In this document: piece by piece, positions 16,657-25,897 of the stretch
Layout: each line of letters starts with the position of its first letter
How positions within the stretch are numbered: position 1 is the first letter of the stretch
NCBI GenBank assembly: GCA_021297815.1
Contig: JAJTGK010000043.1
Location: 9,202 to 43,476 of the forward strand
Direction of reading: 5' to 3'
From: Planctomycetaceae bacterium
GTDB taxonomy: Bacteria > Planctomycetota > Phycisphaerae > Phycisphaerales > SM1A02
DNA length: 34,275 nucleotides
Program-made: the position numbers and the translations under genes
Notes under the pieces: model-generated
Databases searched by the model: none
What the model was told of the DNA's origin: nothing
The model's input: the letters and a program-made list of their open reading frames with translations, nothing else

Positions 16657-18020
16657 ATGCGTCGAATCTCGGAAGGAAAGGATCGTGCCGTCGCGTTGAC
16701 GGCGCTTGCTTTGGTGTTCGTGCGATGGGAAGCGTTGTGCGGCGTGGCTTGGTGCGGCGTGGCTTGGTGTGGCGTGGCTTGGTGTGGCGTGGCTTGGTGT
16801 GGCATGGTGCTGCGGCGCGTGGGCGGGTGCGGCGCACGCGGGTGTGCAGGCGGAGGGCTTGGTGCCAGCGGTCGGTCTCGGGCGTGGCGCGATCTCGCGC
16901 GTCCTGCCTGCGGCGCTGCGTGGCGACGCCGGCTCGTCGTGTGCATGCGGCGAATCGCCCCACCGAATCGCCGAGTCATGCGCGCGGGAAGCCGCGGCGC
17001 TGCTCGATTCGGCCGGCTGGTGCGAAGCGCCGCTGCAGTCGTTGGTCGTGCCGTCGCCCGATGCGCATGCGCCGCCATGCATCCTCGCCGCGCTTGCCTG
17101 CGAGGTAGGGCCGCGCGCGCGTGGTGCATGGCGGTCGCTCCGTCTCCAAGGCGGCTGCCAGGGAAACGCGTGGTCGGAACACGCGCGCGACGAGGTGCTC
17201 GACGCCGCGTACGCGCTCCTCGTGCTCGACGCGCTGCTTGCGGCGGTCGATGCCCATGGGGTGCTTGCGGCGGGCGAGGTCGCGCAGCTTCTCTCGCGCC
17301 TCCCTGCGATGGTTCCGCACCCAGGCTCGGTGCCGCGCGTGCGTGAGTCGCTGTCGCGGCTCGAGCGGTCGGGCATGCTGCGCGGGCGCAGGCTCGACCT
17401 GGCGCGCGTCGAGGCCGAGGCGCTCGCAGGCGCCATCGCGGTTGCCGAGATCTGGCGCGATCGATACGCATGCGCGCTCGACCGCATCGCGCGGCTCGCC
17501 GCGACTTCCGAAGGAAAGGCGCTCGTCGAAGTCCATCGCGCCGTCGCACTGCTCGAGGCAGGCTGGCTGGGCCTCGAGGAAGGCGTTGCGGCGCCGAGGG
17601 GATCGCGAGCGGGCGCGTTGCGCGGCGACCCTGTCGCGGTCGCCATCGCGAGATCCGCGACCGACGGCTGCCGACGCGACTGGCTCGCCACCGTGCTCGT
17701 GCGGCTGCGACCGTTCGAGTGCTCGCAGGTGCGCGGCGCTTCGGTCGGAGCCGAACCTGGCGAGGGCCGCGATCCTTCAGGGCGGCTCCATCTGAGCGAG
17801 GTTCGCGGCGGGCTCGCCGCCGAGCGGATCGACCGATGGCGCGCCGCGTGCGGGCTTCGCCGAGACGCCGCGGGGGGTTGGACAGGTGTGCCGCTGCGCC
17901 CGACACCCCGTGCGCCGCGCCTTCGCGATGCTCCATTCGGCATCAAGCCGCTCGGCCGTGCCGCAGCGATGCACGATGTCGCGAACGACGCGTCTGCGCG
18001 AGGCCGCTACCCTCCGCGTC
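16657..18020 (+). pseudogene. Hypothetical ORF, probably frame-disrupted (pseudogene, frameshifted gene or assembly error)
   Basis: Best start is ATG 16657 (SD GGGAGGGAAGG), but coding-like high-GC3 sequence (RDEVLDAAYALLVLDALLAAVDAHGVLAAGEVAQLLSRLPAMV...) is in the next frame, which has no ATG start and no stop before 19189. End coordinate is approximate. Confidence 0.4.
16741..16809 (+). repeat. 15-bp tandem repeat GGCGTGGCTTGGTGY, four units plus partial
   Basis: 16741-16755, 16756-16770, 16771-16785, 16786-16800, then GGCATGGTG; only one variable base among the four full units. Confidence 0.92.
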
Positions 18021-19115
18021 ATGACGCCGTTCGCCGACCGCTACCAGCGACAGATGCGGCTTCCGCGCTTCGGCGCCGATGCCCAGCGCAGGCTGCGCGC
18101 GTCGCGGGTGCTCGTCGCGGGCTGCGGTGCGCTCGGCACGATGGCGTGCGAGCAGCTGTGCCGCGCGGGAGTCGGCGCCATCGACATTGTCGACCGCGAT
18201 GTGGTCGAGCCCTCGAACCTGCAGCGGCAGACGCTCTTCACCGAGCAGGACGCGCTCCGCCGCGAGCCGAAGGCCGAGGCCGCCAAGGCCAGGCTCCGGC
18301 AGGTCAACGCCGAGTGCACCGTGCGCGCGTTCGTCGACGACCTGCACGCGGGCAGCATGCTGCGCTACGCGAGCGCGGCGGACATCATCCTCGACTGTCT
18401 CGACAACTTCGAGACGCGGTACCTGCTGAACGATGGTGCGGTCGAGCTGGGCCTGCCCCTCGTCTACGCGGGTGCGGTGGGGATGCGAGGCATGGCTGCG
18501 GCGCTCCTCCCCATCACCGGAGCGTGCCGCGCGGGCGCGCGCGTCGTCTACGGCGATGCGCGAGCGACTCCATGCCTCCGCTGCCTGGCTCCCGAACCGC
18601 CGATGCCTGGCGAGGCCGAGACCTGCGAGACGGTCGGCGTGCTCGGGCCGGCGGTGGGCATCGCCGCGTCGATCGAGGCGGGTCTTGCGATCAGGCTGCT
18701 TGCGGAAGGCGCCGATGCGGTGCCCGCGTCGATGGTGCGCTTCGACCTCGCGTCACTCGAGTTCCGCGATGCATCCATCGCATCGGCGCGCGACGCGTCA
18801 TGCCCGTGCTGCGCGCTCGGCGAGCGACGGTTCCTTCGAGCCGTGGAATCGCCGTGGAGGGTCCTTTGCGGCCGAAACGCCGTGGAACTGAGGTTGGCGA
18901 CCGCGACCGATGCCGCTGGTCTCGACCGTATCGCCGCACGGCTCGGCGCGGGCAGCGAGCGCGGCGCGCGGTCGGTGCGGGGGTCGCTCGATCCGAGCCT
19001 GGGCGCGACCTCGGTGCAGGTCCTGCTCGCGGAAGGCGGCACGCTCGTCCTCGTCGAAGGCACGACCGACCCCGAGCGCGCGCGCTCGGCCGTGGCCGCC
19101 GCGGTCGGGCTATGA
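18021..19115 (+). CDS. ThiF/MoeB/HesA-family E1-like adenylyltransferase
   Basis: RYQRQMRLPRFGADAQRRLRASRVLVAGCGALGTMACEQLCRAGVGAIDIVDRDVVEPSNLQRQTLFTEQDA; DCLDNFETRYLLND; zinc ligands CLRC and CPCC. Confidence 0.9.
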   Translation: MTPFADRYQRQMRLPRFGADAQRRLRASRVLVAGCGALGTMACEQLCRAGVGAIDIVDRDVVEPSNLQRQTLFTEQDALRREPKAEAAKARLRQVNAECTVRAFVDDLHAGSMLRYASAADIILDCLDNFETRYLLNDGAVELGLPLVYAGAVGMRGMAAALLPITGACRAGARVVYGDARATPCLRCLAPEPPMPGEAETCETVGVLGPAVGIAASIEAGLAIRLLAEGADAVPASMVRFDLASLEFRDASIASARDASCPCCALGERRFLRAVESPWRVLCGRNAVELRLATATDAAGLDRIAARLGAGSERGARSVRGSLDPSLGATSVQVLLAEGGTLVLVEGTTDPERARSAVAAAVGL

Positions 19116-19263
19116 CGGCAGACGGGTGCGAGTGTGCTTCCCGAACACCGTTCCCGCTTGGCGGGATGGTCCTGAAAGCTACACTCTGATGGCGGTTCTC
19201 CCTTGACAGAGGGGAACAGCCGCCCGATCCGGGGCGTTTCAACACGGGAAGGAGTCCGTTGCC

Positions 19264-19869
19264 ATGGCCATGACTTTTGCCGATCTCGTTGGGCGGATCG
19301 CGGAACTCGGGTGCGACTTCCGTGCGTCGCGCCAGCATTCCGAGGTGGTGGTCGCGGTACCTACCGAGAACTATGTCGACCCGCACGACGGGGAGAAGAG
19401 CCTGCTCCTGCATGTGATGCTGCAGGAGGACGGGCGCATGCTCCGCATCTGCGTGCCTGAGGTCTATACGACGAAGGAAGTCAAGAACCGTGGCGCGATG
19501 TGCGAGGCGATGCTCGCGGCCAACTGGCGCGTGCGCGTCGCGAGTTATGTCGTCGACGAAAGCGACGGCGAGGTGCGTGTGGTCTGCGATGTGCCCATCG
19601 AGGACGGCACCATCACCTCGACCCAGATCGGTCGCATGGTGACGATGGTCGCGTGGACGGTCGACCAGTTCGACCCTGCGATCCGCAAGGCATCCGAGGA
19701 CGGCACCATCGACCTGACGCAGGTCGACGCCAAGGTCCTGCAGGACTCGGAGGGACCTCGCCGACGCAAGAGCCGCTCCAAGCGGGAGAAGCGCGAGCTC
19801 GCCGACCTGATCAAGGCGGCTGGCGGCGTCGAGGGTCTGCGCAAGCTGCTGGAGGAGCACGGCCTCTGA
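19264..19869 (+). CDS. YbjN-like domain protein (hypothetical)
   Basis: LRICVPEVYTTKEVKNRGAMCEAMLAANWRVRVASYVVDESDGEVRVVCDVPIEDGTITSTQIGRMVTMVAWTVDQFDPAI; SD GGAAGGAG upstream. Confidence 0.6.
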   Translation: MAMTFADLVGRIAELGCDFRASRQHSEVVVAVPTENYVDPHDGEKSLLLHVMLQEDGRMLRICVPEVYTTKEVKNRGAMCEAMLAANWRVRVASYVVDESDGEVRVVCDVPIEDGTITSTQIGRMVTMVAWTVDQFDPAIRKASEDGTIDLTQVDAKVLQDSEGPRRRKSRSKREKRELADLIKAAGGVEGLRKLLEEHGL

Positions 19870-20019
19870 CGCTGGCGGAACGCGCGTGGCGCCACGGCGC
19901 GCGGCGACTCGCGGCGTAAGGCCGGGCCCCCGCGCGATATCGGCCCGTGCCGTGAGTCATGCGACTTCGTGCGCTCGGCAGGCAGCCGTGGGGGAAGCGG
20001 GGGGTACACTCCGCCTCCC

Positions 20020-20544
20020 ATGACCACCGCGACCGCGACAATACCCACCGTCGGACCCATGATCGCCTCGAGCCTTTCGCTCTCGCTGCGGTACACCGAG
20101 GACCTCGTCAAGACGATCCCCGCCGAGCGCTTCTGCGAGATGCCGACGAAGGACATGAACCACCCAGCGTTCTGCGTGGGTCACCTCGCGATCTACGCCA
20201 ACCGCGTCCTCGAGATGTGCGGCCGCGCCGACCTGAAGGTCGCGATGCCGTTCGGCGACGAGCACTTCAAGAACGGCGCTCCGTGCGTCGCGCAGGATGG
20301 CCGCTATCCGTCGAAGGATGTGGTCTGCGGTGCGTTCACGGCGGGCTGGGGTCGCGTGCTCGAGGCGCTTCCCACCGTCGACGACGCCGTGTTCGCCCGC
20401 GAGAACCCCGCGGAAGGCCGGTTCAAGGAGATGTTCCCGACCGTCGGCGGCGCCGTGAACTTCCTGTGCGGCGGGCACAACATGATGCACCTCGGCCAGA
20501 TCTCGACCTGGCGCCGCGCGGCGGGCCTCGGCTCGGCGCACTGA
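20020..20544 (+). CDS. DinB-like family protein
   Basis: SLSLRYTEDLVKTIPAERFCEMPTKDMNHPAFCVGHLAIYANRVLEM...GHNMMHLGQISTWRRAAG; His arrangement of the DinB/YfiT metal-binding bundle. Confidence 0.7.
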   Translation: MTTATATIPTVGPMIASSLSLSLRYTEDLVKTIPAERFCEMPTKDMNHPAFCVGHLAIYANRVLEMCGRADLKVAMPFGDEHFKNGAPCVAQDGRYPSKDVVCGAFTAGWGRVLEALPTVDDAVFARENPAEGRFKEMFPTVGGAVNFLCGGHNMMHLGQISTWRRAAGLGSAH

Positions 20545-20566
20545 GCCGCATGGGAGCGCTTCTGCC

Positions 20567-21727
20567 ATGACTCGCGCGTTCTCGATTCTCCGCACGACGC
20601 TTTGCTGCGCCGCCGCCGTCGCGATTTCCGCGCGTGCGGCCGCGCAGGAAGGCGCTCCGCCGCCCGCGGAGGAGCCGCAGGAACTCCCGAAGGCCGCCCC
20701 CGCGGACAGGCCGCTCCGCGTGGTGCCCTCGCTCATGGGCTACGACCGGATCGTTCGCGATCTCAGCGCACCGATCGTGGATGAAGCGCGTCGCGAGGAG
20801 CTGAAGACGCAGGTCGCGCGCCTCTGGGACGGCTACAACACGGGCTGGCAGCGTGTCGAGTCGAACGAGATCCAGATCGCGCGCCTCGCGGTGAGCGAGC
20901 TGAACGGACGGCAGCCGCCCTCGCCCGAGACCCTTCGTTCGCGCATGGCCGACGCGCTGGCGGCGGTGAACAGGTCGGACGCGGCGTTCTTCCTCGCGTT
21001 GTCCGAAGTGATTCCACCCGAATCGCGCGAGGCGCTCGAGTCGCTGAAGCGCGCGCGAACTCGCGCGATCTGCGGCCACGGCATGGCGCCGCAACTCGCG
21101 TTCGCGGTGCCGTTCCGCCTCATCGACCCGATGCGCTGGCTCGACGCGTCCACCGTCGAGGTTCCAGAGGACGCTCGGCGCGAGTACGACACGCGCATGA
21201 CCGCGCTCGTCGAGCGCTGGTCCGCGGCGAGGCGTGCGTTCGAGTTCCAGGCCTTGGCGCGTGGGCGAGGCTCGAAGGAGTTCGAGGCCATGCTCCCATC
21301 GGCGAGCAGGGAACTTCTGACGATCTCGCAGACGATGGGTAGCGAGACGGCCGCGGAGGTCGCGCGGCTGTCGTCGGCGCTGCCGCCCGCCGAGGTCGCG
21401 CGCATCCAGATCGCGCGCATCGAGGCGATCTACTTCGACACGCCCCGGCCCGAGCGCCCCGCGGTGCTCGATGCGCTGCCCACCGATCCGACCGCGCACG
21501 ACGCGTGGATCGCCGAGCGCGAGCGCACGCTGGTCGCCGACGCCGAGATCCTGCTGCGCTACGAGAAGCGCGCGATCGAGACGATGTTCGCCGCGCCGTT
21601 CTCAAGCCGCGGCGCCTACGACACGCGGCGCAAGATCGCCGACCCGTATCGCGAGGAGCGGACGAGGCTCCACGATCAGGCCGCGGAGCGCCAGAAGGTG
21701 ATCTCGGGGGCGCAGGCGGGCGGCTGA
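20567..21727 (+). CDS. Hypothetical exported helical protein
   Basis: MTRAFSILRTTLCCAAAVAISARAAAQE signal peptide; charged helical remainder. Confidence 0.7.
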   Translation: MTRAFSILRTTLCCAAAVAISARAAAQEGAPPPAEEPQELPKAAPADRPLRVVPSLMGYDRIVRDLSAPIVDEARREELKTQVARLWDGYNTGWQRVESNEIQIARLAVSELNGRQPPSPETLRSRMADALAAVNRSDAAFFLALSEVIPPESREALESLKRARTRAICGHGMAPQLAFAVPFRLIDPMRWLDASTVEVPEDARREYDTRMTALVERWSAARRAFEFQALARGRGSKEFEAMLPSASRELLTISQTMGSETAAEVARLSSALPPAEVARIQIARIEAIYFDTPRPERPAVLDALPTDPTAHDAWIAERERTLVADAEILLRYEKRAIETMFAAPFSSRGAYDTRRKIADPYREERTRLHDQAAERQKVISGAQAGG

Positions 21728-21787
21728 GCGGTGCGCATGTGACAAAGTGGGTGTGGAGAGCGGGGACTTCGCCAGAGGAGCAACAGG

Positions 21788-24346
21788 ATGAACCGGATCG
21801 GCATTTCGGTATCTGCGGTCGTTCATGTGGGGGTTCGCCTGATTCGCGCGGTGCGCGTGGCTTCGGCCTCGATGCTCCTCGCGCTTGCGGTGCTCGGTTC
21901 GACGCCGCAGGCTGCCGTCGGGCAGGGCGCTCGCGAACTCGTCCCAGGCGCGCTCACCACGCGGCGGTTCGAGCGCCTGCTCGAGGGCTATGTGCGGCCG
22001 AGCGACGCGGAGGCCGGGGCGATCGACCGGCTGCATGAGCAGTACCTCGAGCGATTCCGCCTCGAGATCGACCCCGAGATCGCGCGACTCTCGAGCTCGA
22101 TGTCGGGAGGCATGCCGTCGCGCCAGGAGTTCGACCGCTTCATGCGCGAGCTCGAGCGCCTGAACGCGCGGATCGCCGAAGCCGACGGCGCGTTTCTCGA
22201 CGCGTGCGCGGGCGTGGTCACCGAGGAGCGGCGCGCGGGATTCCAGCGCATCCGCGAGTCGCGCGAGCGCCAGCGGGCGCTGAGCGGGTTCGGGCAGATC
22301 GGCGGCATGATGTTCGGCACCTCGATCGGGTTCGTCGATGCGGTCGACCTGCTCCTTCGGCCCGAGTTCCTGCGCGCCGTGCCCGCCGAGTCGCGCGAGC
22401 GGCTCGATGCGGTCCTCCGCGCGCAGGAGCCGCGGGTGCTCGCGCAGGCGCGGGCCTATGCCGCGGAACTGCGCGACGGCATGGGCAAGTTCTTCGACGC
22501 GATGTCGCAGTCGATGGGCGGCGAGGCGCCCGACCCCGCCGCCATGCAGGCGTTCCGCGACTCGATCGCGGTGATCGGCAAGGACCTGCGCAGGCTGTTG
22601 CGGCAGAACTTCGAGCGAAACCGCGAGATGAGCGCGCAACTCGCCAGCGTGCTGCCCGAGCGCGAGCTGCTCGAGTTTCGCGAGATGCTCGCCCTGCGCA
22701 GCCTCGGTCCGCTCTCGGCCACGGTGATGTACGGCGGGGAGGCGGATGTCGATGTGGTCGCGTCGCGGATCGCGCGCGACCGTGCGATCAGCCCCGCGAC
22801 CAAGGCCGAGATCGATGCGATCGTGCTGGCGTGGAAGCGCGACTGGTGCGCGGCGCTCGATGAGGCGGCGGGCACCCTTGCCGCCGACGACACGCCGAGT
22901 TCGATGTTCGGCGCGATCGACGGAACCGACTCGCCTGCGACCCGTGCGGTGAAGACGCTGACCGAGACCCGCACGAGGCTCGCGAACTCCGCGCTCGAGC
23001 GCATCGCCGCGATGCTCGGCGAGCGTTCGGGCGAGTTCGTCGCCCGCATGGAGGTGTTCGACGGCGACCAGCCCGACGCGAAGCCGTCGGTGGTGTTCCA
23101 GGCGGTGAAGGCGCCCGACGACGACCCCGACGCCGCGGAGATCGAGGCCTCGACCGCCCGAATCGACGCGTTCGCACTCGGCGGCATGGTCGAGGCGCTC
23201 ACGGCGCGCGATGTGCTCGCGGTGCTCTCCTGCGTCGGTGCCGAGGGTGCGGAGCCTTCGGTCGTCGAGGCGCTCGTGGAGGAATGGACCACCTCGTCGT
23301 GGAACACGACGGTCGCGCCGATCCGCGAGGAGCTCGGCAAGCTCAACGAAGCGCGCTGGGTCCAGTCGCCCGAGGGCAGGTTCGAGGAGAACCCCGATGC
23401 GCGCGACCGCATCGCCGCGAAGCGCACCGAGCTTGCGCTCGCGGCGCTCGATGCCGACCGCAAGCTCATCGCGACCGTCGCGGGCGCGCTTGGCTTCGAC
23501 GCCGCCGCGCCCGAGCCCGTGCTGCTTCGCCTCGTCCGCATGAACATGCTGATGAACCGCGGCGCGGGCGTGACCGATCTCGGCTTCCCGCTGCCGCCCG
23601 CGCAGCTTCTGCGCAACGCGGGCGTCGATGCGCCGACCGCGCGCGCGGTGGCCATCGCCGCGCTGCCAGGGCTCAAGGAGATCGCCGACGCGTTGCCCGA
23701 CCTCGTGTCCGACAGCCTTGAGCGCGCGCAGCGGATCGCCGAGATCGAGTCTGCGTTCTCGTCGGGCGACCAGGCGCGCGTGCAGGCGGCGTCGGCCGAA
23801 TACATGCGCCTCCTGCAGGAAGGGCAGCGCGAGGACTCGCAGTTCGCCGAGCGATTCGCCAAGATCTACGACGAGGCCTGCGTGGCGGTGGTCGCCGACG
23901 AGGCGCAGCGCGCCGAGCTGCGGCGCTCCCGCCTGCGCTCGTCGTACCCGTCGGTCTACCGCACCGCCGACAGCGCTCTGCGCGAATTCGCCGCCGCGGC
24001 GCGCCTCGAGGGCCTGACCGACGACGAGCGCGCGCGGCTCGAAGCCATGCGCGCCGAGTACGAGGGCGTGTACGAGATGCTGTCGGAGCAGATGATCCTT
24101 CCCGCGTTCGATGTGGTTCCCGGCGACGGGTCGCCCGAGTCGTGGCAGGAATTCTCGAAGCGCGCCGAGGAGGCCGAGAAGCGCCGCTTCCAGCGCAGCG
24201 AACGCACCGAGAAGGCGCGCAACGAGCTGCGCCGCATGCTCGGCGAGGAGCGCGCGGCGCTCGTCCCTGGCCTCGTGCGCGACGAGGCCCGCCGCAAGGA
24301 GCGCGCGAAGCGCAACTTCAACCCGTTCGAGCAGGGCGACGACTGA
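21788..24346 (+). CDS. Large hypothetical exported helical protein (852 aa)
   Basis: ASASMLLALAVLGSTPQAAVGQG hydrophobic segment; AGAGGAG upstream; long Glu/Arg/Ala-rich helices. Confidence 0.75.
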   Translation: MNRIGISVSAVVHVGVRLIRAVRVASASMLLALAVLGSTPQAAVGQGARELVPGALTTRRFERLLEGYVRPSDAEAGAIDRLHEQYLERFRLEIDPEIARLSSSMSGGMPSRQEFDRFMRELERLNARIAEADGAFLDACAGVVTEERRAGFQRIRESRERQRALSGFGQIGGMMFGTSIGFVDAVDLLLRPEFLRAVPAESRERLDAVLRAQEPRVLAQARAYAAELRDGMGKFFDAMSQSMGGEAPDPAAMQAFRDSIAVIGKDLRRLLRQNFERNREMSAQLASVLPERELLEFREMLALRSLGPLSATVMYGGEADVDVVASRIARDRAISPATKAEIDAIVLAWKRDWCAALDEAAGTLAADDTPSSMFGAIDGTDSPATRAVKTLTETRTRLANSALERIAAMLGERSGEFVARMEVFDGDQPDAKPSVVFQAVKAPDDDPDAAEIEASTARIDAFALGGMVEALTARDVLAVLSCVGAEGAEPSVVEALVEEWTTSSWNTTVAPIREELGKLNEARWVQSPEGRFEENPDARDRIAAKRTELALAALDADRKLIATVAGALGFDAAAPEPVLLRLVRMNMLMNRGAGVTDLGFPLPPAQLLRNAGVDAPTARAVAIAALPGLKEIADALPDLVSDSLERAQRIAEIESAFSSGDQARVQAASAEYMRLLQEGQREDSQFAERFAKIYDEACVAVVADEAQRAELRRSRLRSSYPSVYRTADSALREFAAAARLEGLTDDERARLEAMRAEYEGVYEMLSEQMILPAFDVVPGDGSPESWQEFSKRAEEAEKRRFQRSERTEKARNELRRMLGEERAALVPGLVRDEARRKERAKRNFNPFEQGDD

Positions 24347-24358
24347 GCGGAGCGCCGC

Positions 24359-25897
24359 ATGCACGGACCGATCCTCGCGTTCGACCAGGGCACGACATCG
24401 TCGCGCGCGATCGTGTTCGCGCCCGACGAGAAGGGCACGCTTTGCGTGCGCGCCGTGTCGCAGCGCGAGTTCGCGCAGCATTTCCCGCAGCCAGGCTGGG
24501 TCGAGCACGATGCCGACGACATCTGGGCCACCTCGCTGGCCTGCGCGCGCGATGCGCTGGCGGGCGCGCGCATCGGTGCCGATGAACTCGCCGCGATCGG
24601 CATCACCAACCAGCGCGAGACGGCGGTCGTGTGGGAGCGCGCCACTGGCCGCCCGATCCACCGCGCGATCGTGTGGCAGGACCGCCGCACCGCGGCGCGC
24701 ATGGACGAGCTGCGCGCCGCAGGCCGCGGCGACGAGGTCGCGGCGCTCACGGGGCTCCGCCTCGACCCGTACTTCAGCGCCTCGAAGTTCGAGTGGATCC
24801 TCGACCATGTCGATGGCGCGCGCGCCCGCGCCGAGCGCGGCGAGCTCGCGTGCGGCACGATCGACGCGTGGCTCGCCTGGAACCTCACGCGCGGCGCCGC
24901 GCATGTGACCGACGCCTCGAACGCCTCGCGCACCATGCTCGCGCGCCTCGTGCCAGGCGAAGGCTGCGCGTGGGACGATCGTCTGTGCGGTCTCTTCGGC
25001 GTGCCGCGCGCGATGCTGCCCAGGATCGTCGACTCGTCGGGCATCGTTGCGCACGCGGCGAAGGAGGTGCTCGGCGCCGCAGTTCCCATCGCGGGAATCG
25101 CGGGCGACCAGCAGGCGGCGCTCTTCGGACAGCGCTGCCTGCAGGAGGGCGAGGCGAAGTGCACCTTCGGCACGGGCTGCTTCCTGCTTGCGAACGCGGG
25201 CGAAAGGCGGCCTGCGACGCCCGAGGGGCTCCTCGCCACGGTCGCGTGGCGGTTCGGCGGCAAGGCGGTGTTCGCGCTCGAGGGCTCGGTCTTCGTCGGT
25301 GGCAGCGCGGTGCAGTGGCTGCGCGACGGACTCTGCATCATCACGAGCGCGCGGCAGGTGAACGAGCTGGCCGCGGAGGTCGCCGACAGCGGTGGCGTGG
25401 TGGTCGTGCCCGCGTTCACGGGGCTCGGCGCGCCGTGGTGGGACGCCGATGCGCGCGGCGCGGTGCTCGGCATCACGCGTGGCTCGACGCGCGCGCATGT
25501 CGCCCGTGCGACGCTCGAGGGCGTGGCGCACCAGGTCGCGGACCTCGTCGAGGCGATCGAGGCGGGCGGCGTACAGATCGCGCGCCTGCGCGTCGATGGC
25601 GGCGCGGCGGCGAGCGACCTTCTGATGCAGATCGAGGCCGATCTCGCGGGGCGCGTGGTCGATCGTCCCGCCGTCCTCGAGACGACGGCCCTTGGCGCGG
25701 CGATGCTGGCGGCGCAGGGCGTGGCCGATGCGGGCGATGCATCGGCCGCCGTGCCCGCGATCGAGCGCGTGTTCACGCCCGCGATCGACAGCGCCGCTCG
25801 AGAAGCGGCACGCGCGCGCTGGCGGCATGCGGTCGCTACCGTGCGGGCGTTCGGCGGCGGCACTCCGCGCACCGCCGCGCTGCAGGAACACGCATGA
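24359..25897 (+). CDS. glpK: Glycerol kinase
   Basis: ILAFDQGTTSSRAIVFAPDEKG; WVEHDADDIWATS; GITNQRETAVVWERATGRPIHRAIVWQDRRTA; GDQQAALFGQRCLQEGEAKCTFGTGCFLL. Confidence 0.97.
   Translation: MHGPILAFDQGTTSSRAIVFAPDEKGTLCVRAVSQREFAQHFPQPGWVEHDADDIWATSLACARDALAGARIGADELAAIGITNQRETAVVWERATGRPIHRAIVWQDRRTAARMDELRAAGRGDEVAALTGLRLDPYFSASKFEWILDHVDGARARAERGELACGTIDAWLAWNLTRGAAHVTDASNASRTMLARLVPGEGCAWDDRLCGLFGVPRAMLPRIVDSSGIVAHAAKEVLGAAVPIAGIAGDQQAALFGQRCLQEGEAKCTFGTGCFLLANAGERRPATPEGLLATVAWRFGGKAVFALEGSVFVGGSAVQWLRDGLCIITSARQVNELAAEVADSGGVVVVPAFTGLGAPWWDADARGAVLGITRGSTRAHVARATLEGVAHQVADLVEAIEAGGVQIARLRVDGGAAASDLLMQIEADLAGRVVDRPAVLETTALGAAMLAAQGVADAGDASAAVPAIERVFTPAIDSAAREAARARWRHAVATVRAFGGGTPRTAALQEHA

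Noticed and set aside
14634-17936. 1100-aa minus-strand ORF with HQATP repeats
   Set aside because: Antisense to the histidine kinase; the repeats are only the reverse reading of the 15-bp tandem repeat.
16706-19189. 827-aa ORF as a single protein
   Set aside because: 3' third overlaps the thiF-like gene in another frame and has shadow-frame composition; TTG start lacks an SD. Only the 16800-17880 part looks coding.
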